A stretch of 64,000 bases of DNA from Paraconexibacter sp040581415 (GTDB taxonomy: Bacteria; Actinomycetota; Thermoleophilia; Solirubrobacterales; Solirubrobacteraceae). Below the pieces are notes generated by a model, which saw only the letters and a list, made by a program, of their open reading frames with translations, did not search any database and was not told the DNA's origin. The position numbers and the translations under genes are program-made. The DNA is taken from NCBI RefSeq assembly GCF_040581415.1, contig NZ_CP114014.1, positions 2,108,001 to 2,172,000 of the forward strand, given 5' to 3'. Numbering within the stretch: the first letter of the stretch is position 1; each line of letters starts with the position of its first letter. Positions 8,093-16,078 of the stretch are shown here, piece by piece.

Positions 8093-9238
8093 ATGACCCG
8101 AATCGACCCACCATCTAGCGACGCGTCGAAGGGCCCCCAGGCACCAGTCGTCGTCTACGGCGCGACCGGCTACACGGGCAAGCTCGTCACCGCGGAGTTC
8201 GCTCGGCGCGGTGTCCCGATGGTGCTCGCGGGCCGCTCGGCGGAGAAGCTCACGGCCGCGGCCGCACTGGCCGGCCCGCTCGTGCGAAACACGATCGTCG
8301 CGTCACTATCGGACCACGATGCGCTGTGCCGTGTTGCGGGCGCGGGGACGGTGCTGGCCAATTGCGCCGGGCCATTCGCCCACACCGGCGGCCCGGTCCT
8401 GCGTGCCTGCGCGGCAGCCGGGACCCACTACCTCGACACCACGGGGGAACAGGGCTGGATCCACAGGGCCTTCGAGGACCACGACGATGAGCTCCGCCGC
8501 GCCGACGTCGCGGCGGTGCCCGGAATGGGCCTGGACTTCGCGCCCGGTGACCTACTCGCGCACCTCGTCGGCGTGGCCGTCGAGCCGTGCACGCGGATCG
8601 TCATCGCCTACCACCTGGAGGGCTTCGGGATGACGCGCGGGACGCAGCGCTCCCTGCTCGAGGCGATGGGCGGCCGCGACATCGGCTTCGTCGACGGTGA
8701 CTGGGCGACCGGCGCAGGTGCGCGACCGGTCCGCGAGTTCATGACGTTCCCCGGTGCCATCGGCCGGCAGCGCGTCGCCCGCTACCCGGCAGGCGAAGTC
8801 GTCACGGTGCCGCGGCACGTACGGACGGGGGAGATGGTCCTGCGAATCTCGGGCGCGTCGGTCATGCCGCGCGCGTCGTGGGTGCTGCCCGTCACCGCCC
8901 CGCTGTTGCCGTCGCTGCTCCGGACCCCGGCGAAGGGCCTCCTCGACCGGGTGATCGGCCGGCTGCCCGAAGGCCCTTCCGAGGACGCTCGTCGTGCCGT
9001 GCGCTGGACGATCACGGCCGAGGCCACCGGTCAGGACGGCCGCGTCGCCCGCGGCATCGTCAGCGGCCCCGACGTCTACGGACTCACAGCAGTGACGATC
9101 GCCGACGGTGCCGCCGCGCTCGGCGCCGAGAACTTCGCCGGCCGTGGGGTCCTGGCGCCCGCACAAGCGCTCGACCCCGCAACGACGCTCGACGCACTCG
9201 CGGAGTTCGGCGTCGAGTGGTCCGTCGATGCGCGCTAG
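8093..9238 (+). CDS. saccharopine dehydrogenase-like oxidoreductase
   Basis: 381 residues. The N-terminal NADP-binding Rossmann motif is VVVYGATGYTGKLVTAEFAR followed by AGRSAEKL, as in the saccharopine dehydrogenase-like/trans-acting enoyl reductase group. A substrate domain follows with HYLDTTGEQGWI and a catalytic-domain glycine stretch VPGMGLDFAPGDLLA. In actinobacteria these proteins act in lipid modification or are uncharacterised; true lysine-pathway function is unlikely because the gene stands alone. Divergent from the TetR at 7454-8023, which likely represses it. Start ATG at 8093 follows a TATAAC box by only a few bases, consistent with a short or absent leader. Confidence 0.8.
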   Translation: MTRIDPPSSDASKGPQAPVVVYGATGYTGKLVTAEFARRGVPMVLAGRSAEKLTAAAALAGPLVRNTIVASLSDHDALCRVAGAGTVLANCAGPFAHTGGPVLRACAAAGTHYLDTTGEQGWIHRAFEDHDDELRRADVAAVPGMGLDFAPGDLLAHLVGVAVEPCTRIVIAYHLEGFGMTRGTQRSLLEAMGGRDIGFVDGDWATGAGARPVREFMTFPGAIGRQRVARYPAGEVVTVPRHVRTGEMVLRISGASVMPRASWVLPVTAPLLPSLLRTPAKGLLDRVIGRLPEGPSEDARRAVRWTITAEATGQDGRVARGIVSGPDVYGLTAVTIADGAAALGAENFAGRGVLAPAQALDPATTLDALAEFGVEWSVDAR

Positions 9239-9335
9239 TCCCGGCGGTGACGGCCCGGTCGTGACGCACTCGAGCCGCGGTGTCCGTGCACAGCCTGATC
9301 TACCTGGCCTAGACCCCTGGAAATGGGGTTCTCTG

Positions 9336-9362
9336 ACCCAGCAGGACCCTCCTGATCTGGGT
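9336..9362 (+). other. strong hairpin before the tRNA remnant
   Basis: ACCCAG-CAGGA-ccc-TCCTG-at-CTGGGT forms an 11-bp stem with a two-base bulge and a three-base loop. No T-run follows. It abuts the tRNA-like 3' end at 9377-9401 and lies in the 242-bp gap between the saccharopine-like and nhaA genes. It could be a terminator for the upstream gene or part of an excised element's scar. Confidence 0.4.
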
Positions 9363-9376
9363 GGGCCCGGGCGGTC

Positions 9377-9401
9377 GCAGGTTCAAATCCTGTCTCCCCG
9401 A
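9377..9401 (+). pseudogene. orphan tRNA 3' end (T-arm and acceptor strand)
   Basis: The bases GCAGG-TTCAAAT-CCTGT form a T-stem and T-loop with the invariant TTCAA, followed by CTCCCCG and A, matching a 7-base acceptor strand plus discriminator. The 5' partner CGGGGAG, D-arm and anticodon arm are absent upstream, so this is not a functional tRNA. Integrative elements that target tRNA genes carry and leave such 3' ends as attachment-site copies. No integrase is visible nearby, so an att remnant is inference. Confidence 0.5.
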
Positions 9402-9480
9402 CTCAGAGAAGCCCTGCAGAGCACGACGCGCCGGCGGTGCCGCTCTCGCCACGGCCCGCCCGCCGAGGCCGACCGCGCCG

Positions 9481-10710
9481 TCACTCGTGCGGCGTCGCCG
9501 CGGTCGGCGGGGGAGATCGCCGCAGAAGCATGATCCCCAAGATGCCGCTGAGGATCGACCCGGCGAGGATGCCGATCTTTGCCGTGTCGATCAGCGCCGG
9601 GTCGTCGTAGGCGAGCTGCGCGATGAACAGCGAGACGGTGAACCCGATGCCGCCGAGGGCGGCGGCGCCCCAGACCTGTGTCCGGGTCACCTCGGCGGGG
9701 AGCGTGCCCCAGCCCAGCCGCAGTGCCAGGAAGGTCGCGCCCGCGATGCCGAGGAGCTTGCCGACGACGAGGCCGGCGACGATGGCCCATGCCAGGGTGC
9801 TGTTCGCGGCGTCGGCGACTGCGCCGCCGCCGAGGTCGACGCCGGCGTTGGCCAGCGCGAACAGCGGGACGATGAGGAACGCGCTGTAGTTGTGCAGGCG
9901 GTCCTCGAGCTCCTCCAGGATGTTGCGGCCGCCGACCATCCCGGTCGGCGTCAGCAGGCCGAGCAGGACGCCGGCGATCGTCGCGTGCACACCGGACTCG
10001 TGCATCGCGACCCAGACCGCGAGGGCGAGCGGGACGTACTGCCAGGGGCGGACAAGGCCGAGCCGGCGCATCGCGAGGACCAGGAGGAGCCCGCTGCCCG
10101 CGCCGAGGAGCCAGCCGAGCTGGATGCCGTCCGCGTAGAAGACGGCGATGATCGCGATCGCGGCGATGTCGTCGACGATGGCGATCGTGAGCAGGAAGAG
10201 CTTGAGCGACGCGGGGATCCGGTCGCCCAGCAGCGCCAGGACGCCGACGGCGAACGCGATGTCGGTCGCGGCGGGGATCGCCCACCCGGACGCCGCCGGC
10301 GACCCGGTGGTGAGCGCGGTGAACACGAGCGCCGGCACGGCGACGCCGCCGATCGCAGCGACCACCGGGAGCGTCGCGGCACGCCGGTCCTGCAACTCGC
10401 CGCAGACGAGCTCACGTTTGATCTCCAGGCCGACGACGAAGAAGAAGACGGCCATCAGGCCGTCGTTGACCCAGTGACCGAGGTCCTCGGAGATCGCGAG
10501 GTCGCCGACCCCCAGCGTGAGGGTGGTGTGCCAGAGGTCGACGTACTCCTCGCTCCACGGGCTGTTGGCCCACACGAGCGCGACGACGGTGGCGATGGCC
10601 AGCACGATCCCGCCGGCGGCCTCGTCGTGGAGGAACTCCGTGAGCGGGTCGATCGCGCCGCGGACCTTCCGGGTCGCGGTGACGATCGGGCCGGGCGTGG
10701 CGTCGTTCAT
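9481..10710 (-). CDS. nhaA: Na+/H+ antiporter NhaA
   Basis: 409 residues from ATG at 10710, whose codon overlaps the stop of the CBS gene (ATGA). Around 11 hydrophobic segments are present. Family hallmarks are GLMAVFFFVVGLEIKREL near residue 80, the unwound-helix region PAATDIAFAVGVLALLGDR, and LLTIAIVDDIAAIAIIAVFY with the two adjacent aspartates that carry Na+ and protons. The C-terminal GGIGFTVSLFIAQLAY is also typical. It exports Na+ in exchange for protons at the inner membrane. It is the last gene of a three-gene ion operon headed by a structured leader. Confidence 0.95.
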   Translation of the reverse strand: MNDATPGPIVTATRKVRGAIDPLTEFLHDEAAGGIVLAIATVVALVWANSPWSEEYVDLWHTTLTLGVGDLAISEDLGHWVNDGLMAVFFFVVGLEIKRELVCGELQDRRAATLPVVAAIGGVAVPALVFTALTTGSPAASGWAIPAATDIAFAVGVLALLGDRIPASLKLFLLTIAIVDDIAAIAIIAVFYADGIQLGWLLGAGSGLLLVLAMRRLGLVRPWQYVPLALAVWVAMHESGVHATIAGVLLGLLTPTGMVGGRNILEELEDRLHNYSAFLIVPLFALANAGVDLGGGAVADAANSTLAWAIVAGLVVGKLLGIAGATFLALRLGWGTLPAEVTRTQVWGAAALGGIGFTVSLFIAQLAYDDPALIDTAKIGILAGSILSGILGIMLLRRSPPPTAATPHE

Positions 10711-11180
10711 GCGTCGTCGGCTCGTGCGACCACGCGTGTCGCGAGCTCGCGGAAGAACGCCGTGCGGGTGACGACGCCGACTACGCGGCGGTTCTCGGTG
10801 ACCGGGACGATGAGGACGCGGTGATGCAGGAAGACCTCGGCGAGCTGCGCGTCGGCCGCGTCGACGTCCACGTCGACGTGCTCGGTGTTTGCGTACGTGC
10901 CCACCGGCTCGGCGACGCAGCCCGAGCGACGGTCGATCGTGTCGTCCAGGCTGTGGGTCAGGAAGCGCGCGGAGCCGAGCTGGCTCAGATAGCCGGGGAA
11001 CAGGGCGCCGATGAACTCGCGCTCCCCGAAGATCCCGCGGAACGCGCCGCTCTCGTCGACGACCGGGATCGCCGGGAGCCTGGAGTCGATGAGCAGCTGC
11101 AGCGCGTCGCTGACCGGCCGGCTCGACGTCACGGTCGGTGCGTCGCGCAGGATCGTGGCCTCGGTGATGGAGCGGGGCAT
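10707..11180 (-). CDS. stand-alone two-CBS-domain protein
   Basis: 157 residues comprising two CBS motifs (about 5-65 and 85-150). The first contains PVSDALQLLIDSRLPAIPVV and FRGIFGEREFIGAL; the second VFLHHRVLIVPVTENRRVVG then VVTRTAFFREL. CBS pairs bind adenosine nucleotides and commonly gate transporters. Lying between and overlapping or abutting two antiporter genes (13 bp after the NhaD-like stop, ATGA overlap into nhaA), it is probably a regulatory partner of one or both transporters, possibly sensing ATP/AMP or a cyclic dinucleotide (inference). Confidence 0.85.
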   Translation of the reverse strand: MPRSITEATILRDAPTVTSSRPVSDALQLLIDSRLPAIPVVDESGAFRGIFGEREFIGALFPGYLSQLGSARFLTHSLDDTIDRRSGCVAEPVGTYANTEHVDVDVDAADAQLAEVFLHHRVLIVPVTENRRVVGVVTRTAFFRELATRVVARADDA

Positions 11181-11192
11181 GCGTCTGGTCTC

Positions 11193-12443
11193 CTAGACGT
11201 AGCGCAGCGTGATGTACGCGGTGGCGATGAGCAGGGACACGAAGGTCACGGGAATGCCGACCTTGAGGAACTCGACGAAGCCGATCCGCCGGCCGGCGCG
11301 CTCGGACAGGCCCGACGCGGCGACGTTGGCCGCGGCCGCGATGATGGTGGCGTTGCCGCCGAAGCACGCGCCGAGCGACAGCGCCCACCAATAGGCGGCG
11401 TCGTCGGTCTCGTTCAGCTGCTCGACCACCGGGATCATCGCCGTCGTGAAGGGGATGTTGTCCACGATGCCCGAGGCGATCGCGCTGAACCACGTGATGC
11501 CGAGCAGCTCGGCGGTCCGGTTGCCGCCGGTGACGTCCGCGATCGCGTCGGCCATCTCGCCGATCGCCCCGGTCTCCTCGAGGGCGCCGACCATGACGAA
11601 CAGGCCGATGAAGAAGAAGATCGTCGGCCATTCGACGCTCGCGAGCGTCTTCTCGATGGCCTGGGTGGTGATCAGCAGCATGAGCGCCGCCCCGGCGAGA
11701 GCGACCGTGGCCGGCTCGATGTGGAGGGGCTTGTGGACGAAGAACAGCGCGATCGTCCCGAGCAGCACGGGGAGCAGGCGCTTCAGCTCGGCCATGTCCT
11801 CGATCGCCTTGTCCGCGTCGAGCTCCATCACGCGCGCTCGTGCCTCCGGCGCGACCTGCAGCCGCGATCGGTAGAGGTAGTACAGGAGCGTGATCACGAC
11901 GACGAAGGTGATGATCACCACCGGCGCGAGGTTGAAGAGGAACTCCGAGAAGCTCAGGCCGGTCGCCCCGGCGATCAGGATGTTCGGCGGGTCGCCGATC
12001 AGCGTCGCGGTCCCGCCGATGTTCGACATGAAGATCTCGATCAGCACGAGCGGGATCGGGTCGATGTCCAGCGCGTCGGCGAGCAGGAAGGTGATCGGCA
12101 CCATCAGCAGCACCGTCGTGAGGTTGTCCAGGAACGCGCTGAGCAGCGCCGTGGATCCGCCGAGCAGCAGCACGAGGGCCAGCGGCCGGCCCTTGCTCGC
12201 CTGACCGGCGCGAATCGCGAGATACGTGTAGAGGCCGGTCGTCTCGGTGAGCTTGACCACGATCATCATCCCGACGAGCAGGCCGATCGTGGCCCAGTCG
12301 ATCGCCAGGATGGCGGCTTCCTGATCGATGGTCTGCGTCAGCAGCGCGATGACGGCGCCGGCGAGCGCGATCTTCGTGCGGTCGACCTTTTCGCTGGCGA
12401 TGATCGCCAGCGCGACGACGAAGAGGATGATGGCGAACGTCAC
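11193..12443 (-). CDS. ArsB/NhaD-type ion transporter permease
   Basis: 416 residues with about 10-12 hydrophobic helices. The ion-transporter superfamily signature LDNLTTVLLMVPITFLLADA and FMSNIGGTATLIGDPPNILI is characteristic of NhaD/ArsB/citrate-transporter-like carriers; a second inverted copy contains SGIVDNIPFTTAMIPVV. With nhaA two genes downstream, Na+ or K+/proton antiport is more likely than arsenite export. Starts at GTG 12443, 11 bases behind a clear AAGGAG (12455-12460). The 118-base structured leader at 12470-12587 directly precedes this ribosome site. Confidence 0.85.
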   Translation of the reverse strand: MTFAIILFVVALAIIASEKVDRTKIALAGAVIALLTQTIDQEAAILAIDWATIGLLVGMMIVVKLTETTGLYTYLAIRAGQASKGRPLALVLLLGGSTALLSAFLDNLTTVLLMVPITFLLADALDIDPIPLVLIEIFMSNIGGTATLIGDPPNILIAGATGLSFSEFLFNLAPVVIITFVVVITLLYYLYRSRLQVAPEARARVMELDADKAIEDMAELKRLLPVLLGTIALFFVHKPLHIEPATVALAGAALMLLITTQAIEKTLASVEWPTIFFFIGLFVMVGALEETGAIGEMADAIADVTGGNRTAELLGITWFSAIASGIVDNIPFTTAMIPVVEQLNETDDAAYWWALSLGACFGGNATIIAAAANVAASGLSERAGRRIGFVEFLKVGIPVTFVSLLIATAYITLRYV

Positions 12444-12469
12444 GGGAAGCGGGGCTCCTTCAGAGCAGG

Positions 12470-12587
12470 GGTCGACGTCGTGCCGACCAGGCTTCCCGGC
12501 TCACCGCAGCCGAGTCTACTCGGGCATCCTCGCGGGAGGGCTACGGCAAGCGCCCTGCGCAGGGCGCCGGCCGGGTGAGCGTCGACC
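12470..12587 (-). ncRNA. structured 5' leader, candidate riboswitch of the antiporter operon
   Basis: On the minus strand an 8-bp stem, GGTCGACG with CGTCGACC, closes a 118-base domain immediately before the Shine-Dalgarno of the NhaD-like gene. Inside, CTCACC can pair with GGTGAG directly on top of the closing stem; GCGCCCTGCGCAGGGCGC (12550-12567) and CCGAGTAGACTCGG (12510-12523) form further hairpins; and GCCGGGAAGCCTGGTCGGC folds near the 3' side. This compact multi-branch layout, and the position before a Na+/H+ antiporter operon, resemble an ion-responsive riboswitch. Family identity cannot be settled by eye. Confidence 0.5.
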
Positions 12588-12593
12588 GGCGAG

Positions 12594-13241
12594 TCAGCCC
12601 CGGGAGGCGGTCTTCGGCCGCGCGGCCCGGGCAGATCCCAGCGCGGCGATGCGCTGGTCACGGCTGTAGCGCCAGATCGCCTCGACGGCGGCCGGGTCCG
12701 ATTGGCGGCCGACGAGCATGGCCAGCCCGCGCATCTCGGCGAGCGCGCTCGAGACCCACAGGACGAATTGCTCGCCGTCCGGCAAGGGGTCCAGCCGCTG
12801 CGGACCGATGGCCATGATGTCGTGCGCCAGCGCGAGCTCCAGCGGCGCGAGCGTCCGGAGCAACGCGGGGTCGGTTCGGGCAGCGATCCACACCTCGCTT
12901 GCGGCGTGCCACACGCGGCTCTTGTGCGCCTCCCAGACTGCGTCGAGCAGGAACGGGATCGGGTCGCCTTCGCCGTGACGGCTCAAGACGTCGAGCACAG
13001 CAGCGCGCTGCTGGTCCCAGAGTCTGGTGATCGTCGCGGTGAGCAGCTGCTCGCGGTCCGGGAAGTGATGAAGCACAGCTCCGCGGGACATCTGCGCGAG
13101 CTGCGCCACCCGCCCGAACGACAGTGCGGCATACCCCTCGTCGACCAGGCAGTCAGCGACGGCATCGAGGATCCGCTCCTGCGCGCCCGCGCTGCGCTCG
13201 GCCTGGGTGCGGCGTGGTGCGGCCGTCGGTCGTGCCGGCAT
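12594..13241 (-). CDS. TetR-family transcriptional regulator
   Basis: 215 residues from ATG 13241 (MPARPTAAPRRTQAERSAGA). The in-frame extension upstream is ignored because the RRTQAER basic arm marks the usual TetR beginning. The helix-turn-helix is ALSFGRVAQLAQMSRGAVLH then HFPDREQLL. It resembles the TetR at 29441-30067 along its whole length (shared RRTQAER, CLV..GYA, SRGA, WDVH/WEAH, W.AAR.DP), so they are paralogues. Divergent from the secreted lipase at 13373 with an inverted repeat between; the lipase gene is the likely target. Confidence 0.88.
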   Translation of the reverse strand: MPARPTAAPRRTQAERSAGAQERILDAVADCLVDEGYAALSFGRVAQLAQMSRGAVLHHFPDREQLLTATITRLWDQQRAAVLDVLSRHGEGDPIPFLLDAVWEAHKSRVWHAASEVWIAARTDPALLRTLAPLELALAHDIMAIGPQRLDPLPDGEQFVLWVSSALAEMRGLAMLVGRQSDPAAVEAIWRYSRDQRIAALGSARAARPKTASRG

Positions 13242-13290
13242 CGGGGCAAGGTACCGCACCGGCCGGCAGTTGCCGACCGTTCGTCCGGTA

Positions 13291-13316
13291 ACTTGCAGAC
13301 CGATCAGCTTGTAAGT
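13291..13316. promoter_or_regulatory. putative TetR operator
   Basis: Imperfect inverted repeat ACTTGCA...TTGTAAGT (26 bp overall) in the 131-bp gap between the divergent TetR (12594-13241) and lipase genes. The arms differ at two positions. Typical size and position for a TetR operator; not otherwise tested. Confidence 0.4.
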
Positions 13317-13372
13317 ACGGTTCGCCGCCGCGGCAGTCGCCGCGCGGGAATCTGAGGAGGGGTCTGGCTCGC

Positions 13373-14860
13373 ATGCTGCGTTCGGAACGGATGGCGGGAC
13401 GGGTCGCACGGCGCGTGCTGGTGGCGACCGTCGCGTCGTGGATCCTGGTTTCCGGCTCTGCGGGTGCGCTCGTCCCGCCGGAGGACGATCCGTTCTACGT
13501 CCCCCCGGCCGGACTCGCGGCACAGGCACCCGGCACGGTGCTCAAGTCGCGGGCGGTGACGCTGATGGGCACATCGCCTGCGTCGACGGCCGCGGCCCAT
13601 CAGCTGCTCTACCGCACGACCGACGCGCACGGCAAGCCGATCGCCACGGTGACGACCGTCCTGCTCCCGAGGGCGCCCGCACGCGCCGCGCGACTCGTCG
13701 CGTTCAATCAGGCCTACGACAGCCTGACCCTCGCTTGCGCACCGTCCTACAAGATGCAGTCCCCGCCGTCAGCTCTGCGCCTGGTCGAGGACGAGCAGGC
13801 CGCCGGCCTGCTCCGGCGAGGCTGGACGGTGACGATCGCCGACTACGAAGGGCCGGAATCGGCGTGGACGGTCGGACGGCTCAGCGGGCAGGCCACCCTC
13901 GATGCGATCCGCGCGACCTTGCGCTTCGCCCCCGCCGGCCTGGATGCGCAGACACCGGCGGCGAGCATGGGGTACTCCGGCGGAGCGATTCCGGCGATGT
14001 GGGCGAACGGCCTGTGGAAGACCTACGCCCCCGAGGTGAACTTCGTCGGGATTGCCGCCGGCGGCCTGCCGGCGGACCTCGAGGAGGCGCTGCGCCGCAT
14101 CGACGGGAGCGTGTTCTTCGGCGCCGCGTTCGGCGTCCTGGCCGGCACCATCCGTGGCTACCCCGAGCACTCAGCCATCGTCGACCGCCTCCTGAACGCC
14201 CGCGGGAAGGAGGAGACCGCCAAGGCGGGCCGCGACGCCGGCGGCTGCAGCGGCTCGGTCACCCAGGCGCCGTTCGGCCGCGTCGCCGACTACTTCGTCG
14301 GAGTCAGGAGCGGTGCTGAGCTCGCCGACCTGTGCGAGGTCCAGCCCGTGCTGGCAAAGACGGCGATCACGTCCGGTCCCGTCTTCGGTGCCCCGGCGTT
14401 CCTCTACCACGAGCAGCACGACCAGCTGGCGCCGGTAAAGGCCGCCGACGACCTGGTGGCGTTCAACTGCCGCCGCGGAGTCCCGATCGAGTACGTGCGC
14501 GATCCCCTCGGCGAGCACATCGTCGGCGGGTTGACGTACGCCCCCGTCGCCACGCGATGGCTGGCCGACCGCTTCGACGGCAAGACCGTCCCCAACACGT
14601 GCACGGAGCGGTCCATGGCTGGGGCGGCGGCCGCCCCAGGACCGTGCGCGTCGCGCCGTGTGGTCCGGTACACGCTCCCGCGCGGCGCCACCCGTGTCCG
14701 GTTGCTGGTCGGGGGCAACCGCACGAAGGTCGTGCGCACCGGCCGTGTCCTGGCCGTCTCCCTGGTCGGCCTGCCCCGGGGGAGGGTGAGCGTGAAGATC
14801 ACCGCACGCGTCGGGTCCCGCAACTACACGAGGCGCAGCACGCTGCACCCGTGCGCCTAA
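13373..14860 (+). CDS. secreted lipase (secretory lipase family)
   Basis: 495 residues; an ATG at 13391 (MAGRVARRVL) is an alternative start. An N-terminal signal peptide (about 1-33) is followed by an alpha/beta-hydrolase domain of the LIP-type secretory lipase family. Its nucleophile elbow ASMGYSGGAIPAMWA (about residue 200) differs slightly from the classic GxSxG spacing but matches the family. Other landmarks are ADYEGPESAW and the late catalytic region EHIVGGLTYAPVATRWLADR. About 85 C-terminal residues after a cysteine form an added beta-rich domain. It probably hydrolyses triacylglycerol or esters outside the cell. Paralogous to 17069-18577. Confidence 0.85.
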   Translation: MLRSERMAGRVARRVLVATVASWILVSGSAGALVPPEDDPFYVPPAGLAAQAPGTVLKSRAVTLMGTSPASTAAAHQLLYRTTDAHGKPIATVTTVLLPRAPARAARLVAFNQAYDSLTLACAPSYKMQSPPSALRLVEDEQAAGLLRRGWTVTIADYEGPESAWTVGRLSGQATLDAIRATLRFAPAGLDAQTPAASMGYSGGAIPAMWANGLWKTYAPEVNFVGIAAGGLPADLEEALRRIDGSVFFGAAFGVLAGTIRGYPEHSAIVDRLLNARGKEETAKAGRDAGGCSGSVTQAPFGRVADYFVGVRSGAELADLCEVQPVLAKTAITSGPVFGAPAFLYHEQHDQLAPVKAADDLVAFNCRRGVPIEYVRDPLGEHIVGGLTYAPVATRWLADRFDGKTVPNTCTERSMAGAAAAPGPCASRRVVRYTLPRGATRVRLLVGGNRTKVVRTGRVLAVSLVGLPRGRVSVKITARVGSRNYTRRSTLHPCA

Positions 14861-15019
14861 CGGGCCGGGTGAGCAGCACTGGACGTCAGCCAGACGCTCA
14901 GGATGATTGCCAGAGCCTGCGCGGCTGACGCGCGGGGTCGGGACGCGGCACCTCACCGTTGGCCGCGCCTCGCACCTTGGGAAGACCGCCGGCCCCCCTG
15001 ACGTCGGAGCAGGCTCGGC

Positions 15020-16000
15020 CTAGGCGATGCGCAGCAGGACCTTGCCGGTGCGGTCGGAGCGGGCGGCGTGCGCTAGGGCGGTGGCCCAGTCCGTAAGCGG
15101 GTAGGTCGCGTCGATCGACGTGGCGAGGGTGCCGTCGGCGACGAGGGCGCCAAGGGCGCGGTAGGTCTCGGCGACAACCTCGGGCGGGGTGGCGGTGAGC
15201 CAGTGGTTCACCCAGAAGCCGTGGATGTGGAGACCGCGGAAGACGAGGTCCAGGACGCCGGTCGCAAGCGGCTGCATGTTGCGTGCGGAGTACGCGACGA
15301 TGCTGCCCCCGACCTTCAGCCGACCGGCGAGGGCGAGGACGGGCGCGCCGCCGACGGCGTCGATGACGAGCTCGAGCTGGTCGCCGCCCAGCAGCGCGTC
15401 GACCTGGGCGCCGAGGTCGTCCGATTCGACGAGGACGGTGTCGGCGCCGGTGGCGCGGAGCTGCTCGACGGACTCGGGGCGGCGGACGATGTCCAGGACG
15501 CGGAGGCCGAGGCTGCCGGCGATGGCGCGGACGTAGCCGGCGGTGGCCGAGGTGGCAGCGGTCTGGGCGACCCAGGCACCGGGCGCGAGGGTGGCGTACT
15601 CGTGGAGCATGGCCCAGCCGGTCGCGCCGTTGATCCCGAGCATCGCGACCTGCTCGGCGTCGGCGTTGATGGCGATCGCGTCGTCCGCGTCGACGGTGAC
15701 GTGACTCTGCCAGGTCCAGTGGCCGCGGCTCGGGACGATGAGCACGCGTTCGCCGACGCGGGCGGGGTCGACGCCGGCGCCGGCCTCCACGATGCGGCCG
15801 CACCCCTCGGTGCCGATGGCCGACGGCAGCTCGGGGCGCAGGCCGTAGACGCCGTTGATGAGCATCAGGTCGGACGGGTTGATCGGGGTGGCCTCGATGG
15901 CCACGGTGACCTCGCCCGTCGCGGGTGGGACGGCGTCCACCTGGTGGAGCTCGATCGACGGTGCGTATGTGTCGAGGCGAAGTGCGTGCTGTTCGGACAT
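15020..16000 (-). CDS. MDR-superfamily NADPH:quinone/enoyl reductase
   Basis: 326 residues of the medium-chain dehydrogenase/reductase family without structural-zinc cysteines. The N-terminal GroES-like half contains AIEATPINPSDLMLINGVYG and GTEGCGRIVEAGAG. The Rossmann half begins near residue 135 with GAWVAQTAATSATAGYVRAI in place of the usual GGxGxxG-type loop, as in mitochondrial 2-enoyl-thioester reductases (MECR type). The likely reaction is NADPH-dependent reduction of an enone or enoyl thioester. Divergent from the TetR at 16079 with a 24-bp palindrome between them, so it is the probable repressed target. Confidence 0.85.
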   Translation of the reverse strand: MSEQHALRLDTYAPSIELHQVDAVPPATGEVTVAIEATPINPSDLMLINGVYGLRPELPSAIGTEGCGRIVEAGAGVDPARVGERVLIVPSRGHWTWQSHVTVDADDAIAINADAEQVAMLGINGATGWAMLHEYATLAPGAWVAQTAATSATAGYVRAIAGSLGLRVLDIVRRPESVEQLRATGADTVLVESDDLGAQVDALLGGDQLELVIDAVGGAPVLALAGRLKVGGSIVAYSARNMQPLATGVLDLVFRGLHIHGFWVNHWLTATPPEVVAETYRALGALVADGTLATSIDATYPLTDWATALAHAARSDRTGKVLLRIA

Positions 16001-16045
16001 GGCCTGGGGTCGCTTTCAAGCGTTGTGGAGCGGACGCTCTGGAAC

Positions 16046-16069
16046 GTACCAGAGTGCTTGCTCTAGTAC
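16046..16069. promoter_or_regulatory. putative TetR operator, 24-bp palindrome
   Basis: GTAC-C-AGAG...CTCT-A-GTAC is an inverted repeat centred at 16057 in the 78-bp gap between the MDR reductase and the TetR gene. On the minus strand it overlaps TGGTACGTT, a possible -10 for the reductase. Ten bases before the TetR GTG, it is placed to control both genes. Confidence 0.65.
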
Positions 16070-16078
16070 GCTGGCGAC

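Noticed and set aside
9300..9410. Possible intact tRNA gene
   Set aside because: Only the T-arm and acceptor strand are present; no 5' acceptor complement CGGGGAG, D-arm or anticodon arm can be found upstream.
12470..12587. Cobalamin riboswitch
   Set aside because: The AGCCGGGAAGCCTGG segment faintly recalls the B12 box, but the other conserved parts are missing and downstream genes are ion antiporters.
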